In this document: positions 19,991 to 30,408 of the stretch, piece after piece
Layout of the letters: each line of letters opens with the position of its first letter
Position numbering within the stretch: position 1 is the stretch's first letter
DNA from: Henriciella sp.
GTDB lineage: Bacteria > Pseudomonadota > Alphaproteobacteria > Caulobacterales > Hyphomonadaceae
DNA length: 43,544 bases
Direction: 5' to 3'
Assembly: GCA_002733705.1 (NCBI GenBank)
Contig: NVWP01000041.1
Location: 1 to 43,544, forward strand
The notes under the pieces: generated by a model
Told to the model about the DNA's origin: nothing
The model's input: the letters and a program-made list of their open reading frames with translations, nothing else
Database searches by the model: none
Translations under genes and position numbers: made by a program

Positions 19991-21475
19991 TCAAGTCGAG
20001 ATGAGCCGGGGGCGACGTGAAATCCATGGGCGCGCTTCCTCCAGCTCATAGGCAAGCGCCAGAAGACGGCCATCATCGCCGCGCCGGCCTGAGAACATGG
20101 ATCCAATAGGTAGCCCGTCTTCAGACCAGAAGAGCGGAACATTCATCGAAGCCGACCCTGCGACATTCATATAAGGTGTGTAGGCGACGAAATCGGTCAC
20201 TGATTTCATCGTCGCCTCGAAGTCGCCGTCTGGGGCCTGCGTACCGATTTTTGGCGGCGGGGCAGAGACGGTTGGCGTCAGCAGAATATCGAAGTCCTCG
20301 AACCAGGCGTCATAAATCGCCGGAAAGGCCTGTAGATTTGCGACCGTTTCGGAAAACTCGCTCTGGCGTTCGCCGAAATAGTTGGCGAGGCCCAGTGTCC
20401 AGGGCTCCACCAGCTCTTCCGATGGTGGCTTGCCGGTATGGGCGGCAACGTCCTGCAGGAACTGGTAGGCGCCGGCTGCCCAGTACAAGATGAACTGGTC
20501 CTGGAATTTGCGGCCATCTATCGGCAGCTTCCAGTCGACCACCTCATGACCAAGGTCACTGCAGAGAGACGCTGTCTGTTCAATCGCACGGCGCACCTGC
20601 GGGTCCAGCTCGGCGCCGTTCGGAGGTTCTGGCGCAAATGCGATTTTCAGCCGGCGGGACGCCGGGCCCGTGATTCGACCGATACGTGGAAGCTCCGTGC
20701 CCGCCTCCGCCCCGGCGAAAAGGGCGGCGCTGTCGCGGACCGTTAGGGTCACAGCATGATTCACGCCGAGTTCGACTGGTGCGTTACTGGGCGCATCGAC
20801 CAGCGCACCGCGCGACGGCTTCAGACCAAACAGACCGCAACAGCTTGCCGGAATACGGATAGAGCCACCCCCGTCGCTTGCATGGGCAAACGGTACGATT
20901 CGTGCCGCAGTGAGAGCCGCAGCCCCGCCGGAGGACCCGCCCGGTATGCGCGACGGATCCCAGGGGTTGCGTGTCGGCCCCGTGACGAGGGGTTCAGTGG
21001 ACGAAATGAGACCGATTTCCGGCGTGGTGGACTTGCCGATAGAGACGACCCCCATCTCGCGCCAGCGAGCCCCTACAACCGAATCCTCCTCGGCCATGTT
21101 GCCGCGGAAAGTCCGGCTGCCATACATGGTCGGCGCACCCTTCCAGTCTATGAGGTCCTTGATCGCGGTCGGGACCCCGCCAAAAATGCCCTCAGGCGAG
21201 GCGGCCGCGCGGGTTCTCGCCAGGTCATAGGTCTTCGTGGCGAGTGCATTGATCTGCGGGTTCACCGCCTCGGCGCGGGCAATGGCCGCTTCCGTCAGTT
21301 CGAGTGAGGTGGTCTCGCCGCGTGCGATCCTGGCAGCCATGGCCACACCATCCATGTCGCCAGACCTTGTGCCCGCGTTCATCACGGCAGAAGGCGCACA
21401 CGCGCTGGCAAAGGGCAAAAAGGCTGCGAGCGACGTGCCCCCTGCAAGAAGGCGGCGCCGGGTCATCATGGTCAT
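19991..21475 (-). CDS. Exported amidase with Tat signal and lipobox
   Basis: A 494-residue amidase-signature hydrolase. The Ser-cisSer-Lys triad is Lys106 (VPTAIKDL), Ser181 (PGGSSGGAAA) and Ser205 (DGGGSIRIPA), with the same spacing as in GatA. The N-terminus reads MTMMTRRRLLAGG, a twin-arginine motif, followed by a hydrophobic stretch and FASAC with Cys26 as a plausible lipidation site. That suggests an exported, possibly Tat-dependent lipoprotein rather than the cytoplasmic glutamyl-tRNA amidotransferase. The ATG at 21475 follows GGGGAGAAACAGCC; an in-frame ATG farther upstream has no site. The amide substrate is unknown. It is probably in an operon with the enoyl-CoA hydratase gene and divergent from sdaA. 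Confidence 0.9.
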   Translation of the reverse strand: MTMMTRRRLLAGGTSLAAFLPFASACAPSAVMNAGTRSGDMDGVAMAARIARGETTSLELTEAAIARAEAVNPQINALATKTYDLARTRAAASPEGIFGGVPTAIKDLIDWKGAPTMYGSRTFRGNMAEEDSVVGARWREMGVVSIGKSTTPEIGLISSTEPLVTGPTRNPWDPSRIPGGSSGGAAALTAARIVPFAHASDGGGSIRIPASCCGLFGLKPSRGALVDAPSNAPVELGVNHAVTLTVRDSAALFAGAEAGTELPRIGRITGPASRRLKIAFAPEPPNGAELDPQVRRAIEQTASLCSDLGHEVVDWKLPIDGRKFQDQFILYWAAGAYQFLQDVAAHTGKPPSEELVEPWTLGLANYFGERQSEFSETVANLQAFPAIYDAWFEDFDILLTPTVSAPPPKIGTQAPDGDFEATMKSVTDFVAYTPYMNVAGSASMNVPLFWSEDGLPIGSMFSGRRGDDGRLLALAYELEEARPWISRRPRLIST

Positions 21476-21604
21476 GGCTGTTTCTCCCCTGTCGGCCTCT
21501 AACGGGCCAGATTGCCGCCCGAAGGTGCGTCGGACTTGCCGCAATGGCAAGCACCATATAGCCCGGAAAGGAAATTCCTTTCTCGTGCGCCGGGCTTCAA
21601 CTTC

Positions 21605-22984
21605 ATGCTGTCAGTTCTCGATCTTTTTCGTATCGGCCTTGGGCCTTCAAGCTCTCACACGGTGGGGCCGATGCGTATCGCGCGCCGTTTCCTGCAGGAG
21701 GCGGACCGGGCTGACCGGCTCGAAACGGCGACCCGTATCGAAGTGTCGCTTCAAGGCTCTCTCGCGCTCACAGGCGTGGGGCATGGCACCGACAAGGCCG
21801 TGATGCTCGGTCTTGAGGGCATGCAGCCCGAAACCGCCGATCCCGTCGAGGCCGAACGGCGCTTTCGCGAAATCGTTCAGACAAAGTCCATCCAGCTCGA
21901 TGGCGGCCCTGAGATTGCGTTCAATCCGCTGAAGGATATCCAGTTCGCGACCGATATCGTGCCGAAACTGCACCCTAATGGCATGGTGCTGACCCTCCAT
22001 GGCGCGGAGGGGACAGAGCCTTACAGCCGCGAGTACTATTCGACGGGCGGCGGTTTCATCGCCTCGCGCAAACAGCTGGAAAAGCCCGCGAGCGGGGACA
22101 TGGTCGCCAGCGCCCGCGGGGCGCCTCATCCTTTCAAGTCGGCTGAAGAAATGATCGGCCTCTGCAAGCAGCATGGCTGGCGCGTCGATGAACTCGTGCT
22201 TCACAACGAGGACGCACGAAGATCCCGCGACAAGACACAGAAAAGGCTCGATAAAATTGCGAATACGATGATGGATTGCATTGCGTCCGGCCTCGCCGCG
22301 GACGGGACGCTGCCGGGTGGGCTGGATGTGAAGCGCCGTGCACCGGATCTCTATCGCAGGCTCGTCGATAATCCAGGGTCGAATGAGCGCGAGCAGCTGT
22401 TTGACTGGCTGAATGTCTATGCCATGGCCGTCAATGAAGAGAATGCTGCCGGGGGGCGGGTGGTGACCTCACCGACCAATGGAGCGGCTGGCATCCTGCC
22501 ATCGGTCATGCGCCATTATTGTTGCGACGATGACCGGCTGGACCTTTCCAAGGCGCGCCGCTTTCTACTGACTGCGGGCGGTATCGGCCTTCTCTACAAG
22601 CAGCGCGCTTCCATCTCTGGCGCGGAGATGGGTTGCCAGGGCGAAGTCGGCGTGGCCTGTTCGATGGCAGCAGGCGGCCTTGCGGCTGTCTGGGGCGCCG
22701 ATGCCGAGACAGTCTGTGTCGCGGCAGAAATCGGTATGGAGCACAATCTGGGCCTGACCTGTGACCCGGTTGGCGGGCTTGTGCAGATTCCCTGTATCGA
22801 GCGCAACGCCTTCGGGGCGGTGAAGGCGGCCAATGCGGCCCGGCTCGCGCTTCAGGGTACAGGCCAGCACAAGGTGAGCCTCGATCAGGTGATCGAGACG
22901 ATGCGCCAGACAGGCAATGACATGTCGAACAAATACAAGGAAACCAGCACCGGCGGCCTCGCCGTCAATGTCATCGCCTGTTAG
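21605..22984 (+). CDS. sdaA: L-serine dehydratase (iron-sulfur type)
   Basis: A 459-residue single-chain L-serine ammonia-lyase that turns L-serine into pyruvate and ammonia. It starts [20 protein letters not shown], the conserved beginning of the domain that includes [11 protein letters not shown]. Fe-S related cysteines lie in [17 protein letters not shown], in [17 protein letters not shown], and near the helical middle. The length matches E. coli SdaA (454). The ATG at 21605 gives the family start; an upstream in-frame start would add 31 residues without similarity. It is divergent from the amidase gene across about 130 bases, which must hold both promoters. Confidence 0.94.
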   Translation: MLSVLDLFRIGLGPSSSHTVGPMRIARRFLQEADRADRLETATRIEVSLQGSLALTGVGHGTDKAVMLGLEGMQPETADPVEAERRFREIVQTKSIQLDGGPEIAFNPLKDIQFATDIVPKLHPNGMVLTLHGAEGTEPYSREYYSTGGGFIASRKQLEKPASGDMVASARGAPHPFKSAEEMIGLCKQHGWRVDELVLHNEDARRSRDKTQKRLDKIANTMMDCIASGLAADGTLPGGLDVKRRAPDLYRRLVDNPGSNEREQLFDWLNVYAMAVNEENAAGGRVVTSPTNGAAGILPSVMRHYCCDDDRLDLSKARRFLLTAGGIGLLYKQRASISGAEMGCQGEVGVACSMAAGGLAAVWGADAETVCVAAEIGMEHNLGLTCDPVGGLVQIPCIERNAFGAVKAANAARLALQGTGQHKVSLDQVIETMRQTGNDMSNKYKETSTGGLAVNVIAC

Positions 22985-23064
22985 GTGCAGCGAACTGTTT
23001 TTGCGCTGGCGTTCCCCGCCGTCATGGATTGGTGAAACGGCAAGCGCATGGCATTCTTGGCCCT

Positions 23065-24132
23065 ATGGATGGCTTTCAGACCAAAACACCGGCGCGGCCC
23101 GGCCTCGAATACCCCTTTGACGACAAGACCCCCCAGCCGGGTGAGACGACACAGATCATTCCTGGCCTGCACTGGCTGCGCATGCGCCTGCCTTTCGCCC
23201 TCGAATGGATCAATCTCTGGCTCATTGATGACGGTGAGAAGGGGTGGACGATTGTCGATACCGGCATGCCCCTGCCGGAAACCAAAGAGGCCTGGCGCAC
23301 CATCTTCGAGGACAAGCTTGGCGGGCGGCCTGTCTGGCGGGTGATCGTCACCCATATGCACCCCGACCATGTCGGCAATGCGGGCTGGCTGACCCGTAAG
23401 TTCCCCGGTGCGCAGCTCTGGATGAGCCAGCTGGAATACATTTCCTGCCGCATGCTGGTCGCCGACACAGGAAGAGAGGCGCCGCAAGCCGGGATCGACT
23501 TCTACAAGGCGGCCGGCTGGAGCGAGGACCAGATCGAGAATTACCGTAAGCGGTTTGGCCGGTTCGGTCAGGGCGTGAGCCAGATGCCCGACGCCTATCG
23601 CCGGCTTGAGGACGCAGAGGTCATCCAGCTTGGCGGCCATGACTGGACCGTGGTGACCGGCAGCGGCCATTCGCCCGAACATGCCTGCCTCTACTGCGAG
23701 GAGCAGAATGTGATGATTTCAGGCGATCAGCTCCTGCCGCGCATTTCTTCCAACGTCTCCGTGCATCCGACAGAGCCGAAGGCGAACCCGCTCAAGGACT
23801 GGCTGGAGAGTTGTTCGAAGCTGAAGGCGACGGTCGCCGAAGACGTGCTCGTCCTGCCAGCTCACAACACGCCCTTCCGGGGCGCGCACAAGCGGCTGGA
23901 TCACCTGGTTCGCGGCCACGATGTCGGCCTGCGGCGCCTGCGTCAGCGCCTGTCGGAGGCGCCGCGCCGTGTGGTGGATACCTTCCCGGCTATCTTCGGG
24001 CGCAAGATCGGCGACGATTCGCTATCCCTCGCCACGGGTGAGGCGCTGGCGCATCTCAACTATCTGATTGCGCAAGGTGAAGCGGTCGTCGAACGCGATG
24101 AAGAGGGGATCGACTGGTACCGCGCAGCCTGA
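23065..24132 (+). CDS. Metallo-beta-lactamase fold hydrolase
   Basis: A 355-residue MBL-fold protein. The zinc-binding motif THMHPDHVGN places His97, His99, Asp101 and His102. The later metal ligands are probably the His in GSGHSPEHACLY, the Asp in MISGDQLLP and the His in LPAHNTPF. The N-terminal part (about 30-90) and the C-terminal domain (about 275-350) match the larger hydroxyacylglutathione-hydrolase-like MBL proteins of alphaproteobacteria. No substrate can be assigned. No good ribosome-binding site precedes the ATG at 23065; a TTG at 23029 would add 12 residues. The start is therefore uncertain. Confidence 0.85.
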   Translation: MDGFQTKTPARPGLEYPFDDKTPQPGETTQIIPGLHWLRMRLPFALEWINLWLIDDGEKGWTIVDTGMPLPETKEAWRTIFEDKLGGRPVWRVIVTHMHPDHVGNAGWLTRKFPGAQLWMSQLEYISCRMLVADTGREAPQAGIDFYKAAGWSEDQIENYRKRFGRFGQGVSQMPDAYRRLEDAEVIQLGGHDWTVVTGSGHSPEHACLYCEEQNVMISGDQLLPRISSNVSVHPTEPKANPLKDWLESCSKLKATVAEDVLVLPAHNTPFRGAHKRLDHLVRGHDVGLRRLRQRLSEAPRRVVDTFPAIFGRKIGDDSLSLATGEALAHLNYLIAQGEAVVERDEEGIDWYRAA

Positions 24133-24313
24133 ATCGCGCCGCTGCACGAGTGTCACAGGGACCTGCGAAACGCAGAAGGGCGCGATGATCTACTTGACCG
24201 GAGAGGCCCGGACCCCCAAAGCCTTCGCTGGCCGTCTTGCTCCGCTGCGAGACCGGCCAGAGGTTTAACAGCCGGGCAAGGTGCTCGCTGCAAGGGATCA
24301 AGATCAGCCTGTC

Positions 24314-25189
24314 ATGAGCACTTCATCGGACATGACTGACACAGAGGCCGGGGAGAACCGGACCCTGAAGGAAAAGGTGTTGCACGAGCTCAAGGAATGG
24401 GCCGTCACACTGCTGATCTTCATACCGGCTTTCTATATGTTCTCGTTTCTCATTTATGAGCAGCGTGTCATCCCTTCCGAAAGCATGGTGCCGAATCTCC
24501 AGGTCGGGGACCGCGTCGCCGTCAATAAATTCGCCTATGGCTATAGCCGCTACAGCCTGCCCTGGGGCGCATGGCGCCTCGTTCCGGAGGGCGAGGGCCG
24601 GGTGTTCGGCAGCAAGCCCGAACGTGGTGACGTGGCTGTCTTCATGCATCCCCACACCGACAGGGTCATGATCAAGCGGATCATCGGGCTGCCGGGCGAC
24701 AGGGTCCAGATGCTTAACGAGCAGATTTATCTCAATGGCGAGCCGATTGAGCGCGAATTCGTCCGCCGCATCACCTATACCCCGCACGATTTCCGCGGCA
24801 CTGAGACCGCGCGCGAATACCGTGAGACCATTGGCGACAAATCCTGGCTGACCCACCAATGGCAGCAGGGACCGAGCCAGATCCGCAGCCTCGACAACAC
24901 GCCTCTCTTTGTCGTGCCCGAAGGCTATTATCTCTTTATGGGCGACAATCGCGACAATTCAGAAGACGGCCGTTCGATCACGGGTCATTGTCCCGTCGGT
25001 GACGATGGCATCATTGATGAGGCAGGCTGTGAACTCCCGCCCGGCGTGTCGCCTGAGAAGGCATCGGTCGGTTTCGTGCCTGCCGAAAACCTGATCGGCC
25101 GCGCAGATACCGTGCTTCTGTCGACCTATTCTTGCAAGAGCGCAAATGCCGACCCATGCATGAAAAGACGCCTCTGGAGAGGGCTTTAG
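24314..25189 (+). CDS. lepB: Signal peptidase I
   Basis: A 291-residue type I signal peptidase that removes signal peptides from exported proteins at the outer face of the inner membrane. A cytoplasmic N-terminus is followed by one membrane anchor (about 29-49). The catalytic Ser57 lies in IPSESMVPNL, the general base Lys121 in VMIKRIIGLPGDR, and the family box GDNRDNSEDGR lies near 215. There is an insertion with cysteines before the C-terminus. The ATG at 24314 is preferred; a GTG at 24281 would add 11 residues, and neither has a strong ribosome-binding site. Confidence 0.93.
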   Translation: MSTSSDMTDTEAGENRTLKEKVLHELKEWAVTLLIFIPAFYMFSFLIYEQRVIPSESMVPNLQVGDRVAVNKFAYGYSRYSLPWGAWRLVPEGEGRVFGSKPERGDVAVFMHPHTDRVMIKRIIGLPGDRVQMLNEQIYLNGEPIEREFVRRITYTPHDFRGTETAREYRETIGDKSWLTHQWQQGPSQIRSLDNTPLFVVPEGYYLFMGDNRDNSEDGRSITGHCPVGDDGIIDEAGCELPPGVSPEKASVGFVPAENLIGRADTVLLSTYSCKSANADPCMKRRLWRGL

Positions 25190-25262
25190 CCCTTTAACCA
25201 TAGGCGCGAATTTTGACGCGCTCTTTGCAAATTCCTAATCCTGTCCGGCTAATAGGGCCGTG

Positions 25263-26435
25263 ATGGGACAGATGAATTTCCGCCTTCTTCGCGCCGACGA
25301 GATGAGCGCTGAGCTCTGGAGCGGGTTTCACGCCCTGCGCGATGCGCGCAGCCTCTATGACGATCCCTTCTTCGATCCGCATTATGCGCAACTGGTTGCG
25401 GACGTTCGTCCGGATGCGCGGATCGGGCTCGCCTTTCAGGGCGATGCGCTGGTGGGCGTCTGGCCGCTTCATCGCCGTCCAGGCGCATGGGCTCGTCCGA
25501 TTGGCGGGCCTTTTTCCGACTGGCACGGGCCGGTCCTGTCGGGCGATACCGCCCTCACGGCGCACGCGTTTCTGAAGGGACTCGGATTTGTCGGCATGTC
25601 GACCTTTGGCTGGCTGCCGCAGGACACGGAGAGTTCGAGCCGCCTGACCATGGCCGGCGCAAATATGAGCGATCTTCGCGATGGCTGGGACGCTTTCCTT
25701 GCCAACCAGAATGAGCGCTGGCCGAAGCACTTCAAGAAAATGCGCCGGCTGGAACGCAACATGGAACGCGATTTCACCGATGTCGAATTCCGGATCGACG
25801 ACAAGAGCGATGACACGTTCAACCGGCTGATCTTTCTCAAACGCGAGCAGTTTCGCCGCACCGGGCGCCACGATGTACTGGCCAGCGACTGGGCCCAGCG
25901 GCTGATCGACCGGATGCGGCATTTCCGGTCCGACCGCTTCCGTCTGCGCCTGGTCAGTCTCCATCTCGACGGCAATCATGCTGCCAGCGAGCTGGTCATC
26001 CAGTCGGACAAGATCGTGCATGGGTGGCTGACCGCCTATGAAGCTGGTGCCGCCCAGTATTCGCCGGGCAACTTTGTCGTTCAGAACATGCTGCAGGCGA
26101 TGGCGGCGCAGACAGGGCCCAAGATATATGATGCGGGCCCGGGGCTCGATCACTACAAGCGGCATTACTCCAATTTCCAGTTGCCGACAGGGTCCGGTGT
26201 TGTGCGCGCCAAAACAATCGCAATCCGTCCCGAACGGCTTTTCGGCCAAGCCTGGCGTTCGGGCGAGCTTCACCTCGACAGTCGGCTTTCAGAGGTGATG
26301 AAGTCAGCCCGCCGGCGGCTCGATCAGGTCTGTATCAGCGAGATTCGTCCGGCCGGCCGTCTGGTCGGGATCGGCAAGGCATTCGGGCGGGCGGCTGCAG
26401 CCCTTGAGCTTGCCGATAGCGACGCGTCCAGCTAA
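25263..26435 (+). CDS. CelD-like GNAT family acetyltransferase
   Basis: A 390-residue protein of the GNAT superfamily, CelD/BcsL-like branch. The C-terminal half (about 170-330) looks like the duplicated acyltransferase domain of this family: FNRLIFLKREQFRRTGRHD, then RLVSLHLDGNHAASELV, then YSPGNFVVQNMLQAM and IYDAGPGLDHYKRHYSN. Such proteins are usually linked to polysaccharide or cell-envelope acylation, but no polysaccharide genes are near. There is no signal peptide, so it is probably cytoplasmic. The start could be the GTG at 25260 or the ATG at 25263 or 25272. Confidence 0.8.
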   Translation: MGQMNFRLLRADEMSAELWSGFHALRDARSLYDDPFFDPHYAQLVADVRPDARIGLAFQGDALVGVWPLHRRPGAWARPIGGPFSDWHGPVLSGDTALTAHAFLKGLGFVGMSTFGWLPQDTESSSRLTMAGANMSDLRDGWDAFLANQNERWPKHFKKMRRLERNMERDFTDVEFRIDDKSDDTFNRLIFLKREQFRRTGRHDVLASDWAQRLIDRMRHFRSDRFRLRLVSLHLDGNHAASELVIQSDKIVHGWLTAYEAGAAQYSPGNFVVQNMLQAMAAQTGPKIYDAGPGLDHYKRHYSNFQLPTGSGVVRAKTIAIRPERLFGQAWRSGELHLDSRLSEVMKSARRRLDQVCISEIRPAGRLVGIGKAFGRAAAALELADSDASS

Positions 26436-26511
26436 GCGCAACATCGGTTGAGATTGGGCCGCGAGTCGTGAAAGCCTCGCGCGCATCGCTATTTTCGAGG
26501 GGCAGGACACC

Positions 26512-27120
26512 ATGCAGGCCGCCAGGCGCGAAAAGAAAAAACCGGCGCGCGGGCCAATCATCGTCTCGCGTCACGGCCGGCCCGCGCTCGACCGGACCGC
26601 GGGGCCGCGTCTTGACTGGAAGCAATATCGCGACTGGTGGGACCAGTATGAGGCGGGCAGTCTGGCGGAAGATCAGCTGGTGCCGGACAATCTGCGTGCA
26701 GCTGTCGCCGATGCGGATGTCATCCTCAGCTCTCCCGCGCCGCGGGCCGTCGAGACCGCCCGCCTTGCGACGGGCAAGGAGCCGGAAACCTGTCCCGTCT
26801 TCGTTGAGGCGCCTCTGCCGCCACCACGGTTTCGCAACCGGAAATACCTGCCGAAGACCTGGAACGTCATTGCCCGTACGGCCTGGCTGTATGGGCACAG
26901 CCTGGACGGGGAGAGTAACCGTCAGGCGCGCGAGCGGGCCAATGAGGCTGCGCGTCAGCTTCACGAGGCCGCCGCCGAAGGTAAGGTCTATCTGGCCGCC
27001 CATGGCTGGTTTAACCGTATGTTGCGCCCTGCCATGGCACGGATCGGCTGGGTCTGTGTACGCGATGGCGGCGACAAGTACTGGAGTTACCGCATCTACG
27101 AATATCGCGGTAAATCTTGA
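26512..27120 (+). CDS. Histidine phosphatase family protein
   Basis: A 202-residue protein with the histidine-phosphatase (phosphoglycerate mutase-like) active site. The phosphoryl-accepting His21 lies in IIVSRHGRP, the second segment is ILSSPAPRAVETARLA, and the second catalytic His is in YLAAHGWFNRML. Small members of this family act as phosphatases on sugar or nucleotide phosphates or on proteins; the substrate is unknown here. The ribosome-binding site GAGGGG lies just before the ATG. It is followed by xseB 73 bases later. Confidence 0.86.
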   Translation: MQAARREKKKPARGPIIVSRHGRPALDRTAGPRLDWKQYRDWWDQYEAGSLAEDQLVPDNLRAAVADADVILSSPAPRAVETARLATGKEPETCPVFVEAPLPPPRFRNRKYLPKTWNVIARTAWLYGHSLDGESNRQARERANEAARQLHEAAAEGKVYLAAHGWFNRMLRPAMARIGWVCVRDGGDKYWSYRIYEYRGKS

Positions 27121-27193
27121 AGTCCGCCCATTGTGATGCAGCTGCGAGCTGCTTAGGGTGCGGCGTCTCACCGATTTATGTGGAGCAGATCTG

Positions 27194-27442
27194 ATGGCCG
27201 ATCAGACGGCGCAGGATATTGACAAGATGAGCTTCGAACAGGCGCTGAGAGAGCTTGAGGACATTGTCCGCAAGCTTGAAGGCGGCGAAGTCGAGCTGGA
27301 AAAGTCGATCGCAATCTATGAACGCGGCGCAAAGCTGAAAGCCCATTGCGAAGCCCGGCTGAAGGCGGCGGAGCTCAGGATCGAACAGATCGTGCAGGGC
27401 CCGGACGGCAAACCCGCCACCGAGAGCGCAAGCTTCGAATAA
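27194..27442 (+). CDS. xseB: Exodeoxyribonuclease VII small subunit
   Basis: An 82-residue protein with the XseB signature: MSFEQALRELEDIVRKLEGG, then EVELEKSIAIYERGAKLKAH and CEARLKAAELRI. It pairs with XseA to make exonuclease VII; xseA is not in the window. The start ATG at 27194 gives the usual short acidic N-terminus. It is 11 bases before ispA, matching the common xseB-ispA-dxs order. Confidence 0.95.
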   Translation: MADQTAQDIDKMSFEQALRELEDIVRKLEGGEVELEKSIAIYERGAKLKAHCEARLKAAELRIEQIVQGPDGKPATESASFE

Positions 27443-27453
27443 GGAGCCGGTTT

Positions 27454-28338
27454 ATGGAGTTTGAGACGCGCCTGACCGAAATCGCTGACAAGGTAACGGT
27501 GGCGCTGGACCAGCTCATCCCGCCAGCGCAGGGACCGGAGGCCGACCTTATGCGCGCGATGCGCCATGCTGCGCTCGCCAACGGCAAGCGCATGCGGCCC
27601 TTCTATGTCATTGAGACCGGCGCCCTGTTCGAGGGCGATGAAAAAGCGCTGTTGCGTACCGCCGCTGCCCTTGAATGCGTCCACACCTATTCGCTTGTCC
27701 ATGACGATCTGCCCTGCATGGATGACGACGATCTGCGCCGGGGACAGCCCACGGTACACAAGGCGTTCGATGAAGCGACCGCTGTGCTGGCCGGCGATGC
27801 GCTTCTGACGCTCGCCTTCAAGATACTTGCCAGTGAAGATACACATTCCGACCCGGCTGTGCGTCTGCGCCTGATCGAAAGGCTGGCCGATGCCTCAGGG
27901 GCCAATGGCATGGTCGGCGGCCAGATGATCGACATGTTGCAGGAAGCCAGCCCCCGCGACCTCAATACCATAACCCGCATGCAGCGGCTGAAGACCGGGG
28001 CACTCATTTCCTATTCGGTGGAGGCGGGCGCCATTATCGGCGGCGCGAGCGTCAATGCCCGCCACGCGCTTGCCGGCTTCGCGCAGGATCTCGGTCTGGC
28101 CTACCAGATCGCGGATGATCTCCTCGATGCGACCGGCGATCAGACCGTTGTCGGCAAGACACTGCGCAGCGATGCAGATGCCGGAAAGGCGAATTTCGTC
28201 ACGATTCTTGGCGTTGAAGGCGCGCGCGAACGGGTACAACTGCTTGCAGCCCAAGCGAGGCAGCATCTCGATTTTTTCCGTGATCGCGCCAATATCCTGC
28301 TGCAATCGGTTGATTATGTTCTGGACCGGACACGCTAG
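27454..28338 (+). CDS. ispA: Polyprenyl (farnesyl/geranylgeranyl) diphosphate synthase
   Basis: A 294-residue trans-prenyltransferase. The first Asp-rich motif is [14 protein letters not shown] (Asp84, Asp85, Asp90) and the second is DDLLD (about 221-225). Chain length cannot be fixed from the sequence. Two bases fit the IspA type: length, and location between xseB and dxs. It makes farnesyl-type precursors for quinones, hopanoids or carotenoids. The ribosome-binding site AAGGAG precedes the ATG at 27454, which lies just after the xseB stop; dxs starts 47 bases after its own stop. Confidence 0.95.
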   Translation: MEFETRLTEIADKVTVALDQLIPPAQGPEADLMRAMRHAALANGKRMRPFYVIETGALFEGDEKALLRTAAALECVHTYSLVHDDLPCMDDDDLRRGQPTVHKAFDEATAVLAGDALLTLAFKILASEDTHSDPAVRLRLIERLADASGANGMVGGQMIDMLQEASPRDLNTITRMQRLKTGALISYSVEAGAIIGGASVNARHALAGFAQDLGLAYQIADDLLDATGDQTVVGKTLRSDADAGKANFVTILGVEGARERVQLLAAQARQHLDFFRDRANILLQSVDYVLDRTR

Positions 28339-28385
28339 AACAAAACCACGAATTGGAACAAAAGTCCGTAGAAAGGACCGGCCGC

Positions 28386-30308
28386 ATGAGCCTGCCAGCC
28401 AAGACACGCCTTCTCGATGCGATCAATTCGCCCGCTGATCTGAAGTCCCGCTCCCGCGAGGAGCTGAAGCAGCTGGCCGATGAGTTGCGGTCCGAAGTGA
28501 TCGATGCCGTTTCGGTGACAGGGGGCCACCTTGGCGCGGGGCTTGGCGTTGTCGAGCTGACGCTTGCCATCCATTCGGTTTTCGACACACCTGACGACAA
28601 GCTGATCTTCGATGTCGGTCACCAGTGCTATCCCCACAAGATCCTCACAGGGCGCCGGGACCGTATCCGTTCCCTTCGCCAGGGCGGGGGCCTCTCCGGC
28701 TTCACCAAGCGCGACGAAAGCGAATATGATCCCTTTGGTGCGGCGCACGCCTCGACCTCGATCTCCGCAGGTCTCGGTTTTGCCAAGGCGCGTGACCTCA
28801 TGGAAAAGGACAACAAGGTTGTCTGCGTGATCGGTGATGGGGCCATGTCCGCTGGCATGGCCTATGAGGCGATGAACAATGCAGGCTCAGACCTCAGCAA
28901 CATGCTGGTCATCCTGAACGATAATGACATGTCCATCGCGCCGCCGGTGGGCGCCATGAGCCATTATCTCTCCAAGCTCGTCTCCTCGCGCTCCTATCGC
29001 GGCCTTCGCAAATTCGCCAAATCCATTGCCAAGCCGATTGGCCTTGAGGCGCAGGCCCGCAAGGCAGAAGAGTATCTGCGCGGCTTCGCGATGGGCGGGA
29101 CCATGTTCGAGGAGCTTGGCTTCTACTATGTCGGGCCCATCGACGGACACGATCTCGACGTGCTCGTCCCCGTTCTGGAAAACTGCAAGGCGATGCAGAC
29201 GGGCCCCGTGCTCCTCCATGTCGTGACGCAGAAGGGCAAAGGCTATGAGCCGGCCGAAAATTCGGCCGACAAGTATCACGGCGTTGCAAAGTTCGATGTC
29301 GTCACGGGCGAGCAGCAGAAATCGAAATCCGGGCCGCCCGCCTACACCAAGGTGTTTGCAAAGGCGCTGATCGAAGAGGCGCGCAAGGACGACCGTATCG
29401 TCGGCATCACTGCGGCCATGCCTGGCGGCACGGGCATGGATCTTTTCGAACAGGAATTTCCTGAACGCATGTTCGATGTCGGCATCGCAGAACAGCATGC
29501 CGTGACGTTTGCTGCCGGCCTCGCGGCCGACGGCATGCGGCCCTTTGCGGCCATCTACTCCACCTTCCTGCAGCGCGGTTACGATCAGGTCGTTCACGAT
29601 GTGGCCATCCAGAGATTGCCGGTGCGGTTCGCCATCGACCGGGCCGGCCTCGTTGGCGCTGACGGCCCCACACATGCGGGCAGTTTCGACATCGGCTATC
29701 TCGGTGCGCTTCCCGGCTTTGTTTGCATGGCTGCGGCCGATGAGGCCGAACTCGTCCACATGGTACGCACGGCGGTCGAGATCGACGACAGGCCAAGCGC
29801 GTTCCGCTATCCGCGCGGCGCAGGTATCGGTCTCGATCTTCCGGCAACGCCGACGGCGCTGGAAATCGGCAAGGGCCGTGTCATGCGTGAAGGCTCGACC
29901 ATTGCGATCCTGTCGCTCGGCGCGCGCCTTCAGGAATCACTGAAGGCTGCCGAAATGCTGGCGGCGCAGGGTCTTTCCTGTACGGTCGCCGATGCCCGCT
30001 TTGCCAAGCCGCTGGATGAAGACCTCATCAACCGGCTGGCGCGGGAGCACGAAGTCCTGCTGACCGTCGAGGAGGGCGCGCGCGGCGGGTTCGGTGCGTT
30101 TGTCCTGCATCATCTGGCCGACTCCGGCGCGCTGGATGGCGGCCTGAAGGTACGCACACTTCATCTGCCGGACATTTTCCAGGATCAGGACAAGCCGGAA
30201 CTCATGTACGCCGCGGCCGGTCTGGATGCCCGCAGTATTGCGGCAAGGGCCATTGAGGCGCTTGGGCGCGGGGACATGCAGGAGATTGACCGCCTCGCCA
30301 GAGCGTGA
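28386..30308 (+). CDS. dxs: 1-deoxy-D-xylulose-5-phosphate synthase
   Basis: A 640-residue thiamine-diphosphate enzyme for the first step of the MEP isoprenoid pathway: pyruvate plus glyceraldehyde-3-phosphate gives DXP. The N-terminal domain begins with residues around [18 protein letters not shown] and contains [16 protein letters not shown]. The TPP-binding motif is [18 protein letters not shown] near residue 152. The pyrimidine domain contains [19 protein letters not shown], and the C-terminal domain closes the protein. The length is typical. Clustering with ispA couples precursor supply to chain elongation. The ATG at 28386 is chosen as the start giving [13 protein letters not shown]. 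Confidence 0.97.
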   Translation: MSLPAKTRLLDAINSPADLKSRSREELKQLADELRSEVIDAVSVTGGHLGAGLGVVELTLAIHSVFDTPDDKLIFDVGHQCYPHKILTGRRDRIRSLRQGGGLSGFTKRDESEYDPFGAAHASTSISAGLGFAKARDLMEKDNKVVCVIGDGAMSAGMAYEAMNNAGSDLSNMLVILNDNDMSIAPPVGAMSHYLSKLVSSRSYRGLRKFAKSIAKPIGLEAQARKAEEYLRGFAMGGTMFEELGFYYVGPIDGHDLDVLVPVLENCKAMQTGPVLLHVVTQKGKGYEPAENSADKYHGVAKFDVVTGEQQKSKSGPPAYTKVFAKALIEEARKDDRIVGITAAMPGGTGMDLFEQEFPERMFDVGIAEQHAVTFAAGLAADGMRPFAAIYSTFLQRGYDQVVHDVAIQRLPVRFAIDRAGLVGADGPTHAGSFDIGYLGALPGFVCMAAADEAELVHMVRTAVEIDDRPSAFRYPRGAGIGLDLPATPTALEIGKGRVMREGSTIAILSLGARLQESLKAAEMLAAQGLSCTVADARFAKPLDEDLINRLAREHEVLLTVEEGARGGFGAFVLHHLADSGALDGGLKVRTLHLPDIFQDQDKPELMYAAAGLDARSIAARAIEALGRGDMQEIDRLARA

Positions 30309-30408
30309 GTTGGACACAAGTTCGCCTAACTTTTCTGTCAATCGGTATGTCGAGGCGCCGGGTCATCACCCTGGGCTTGTCGCAAACCTGCCTTTCATGA
30401 GGAAACGA

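Noticed and set aside
23000-23064. Terminator after sdaA (CAGCG...CGCTG near 22988-23006)
   Set aside because: The arms are only five bases with a long loop, too weak to call.
24185-24268. 27-codon frame starting MIYLTGEARTPKAF before lepB
   Set aside because: It has an AGAAGG upstream, but it is very short, has no known relative that I recognise, and overlaps a likely hairpin; kept only as a note.
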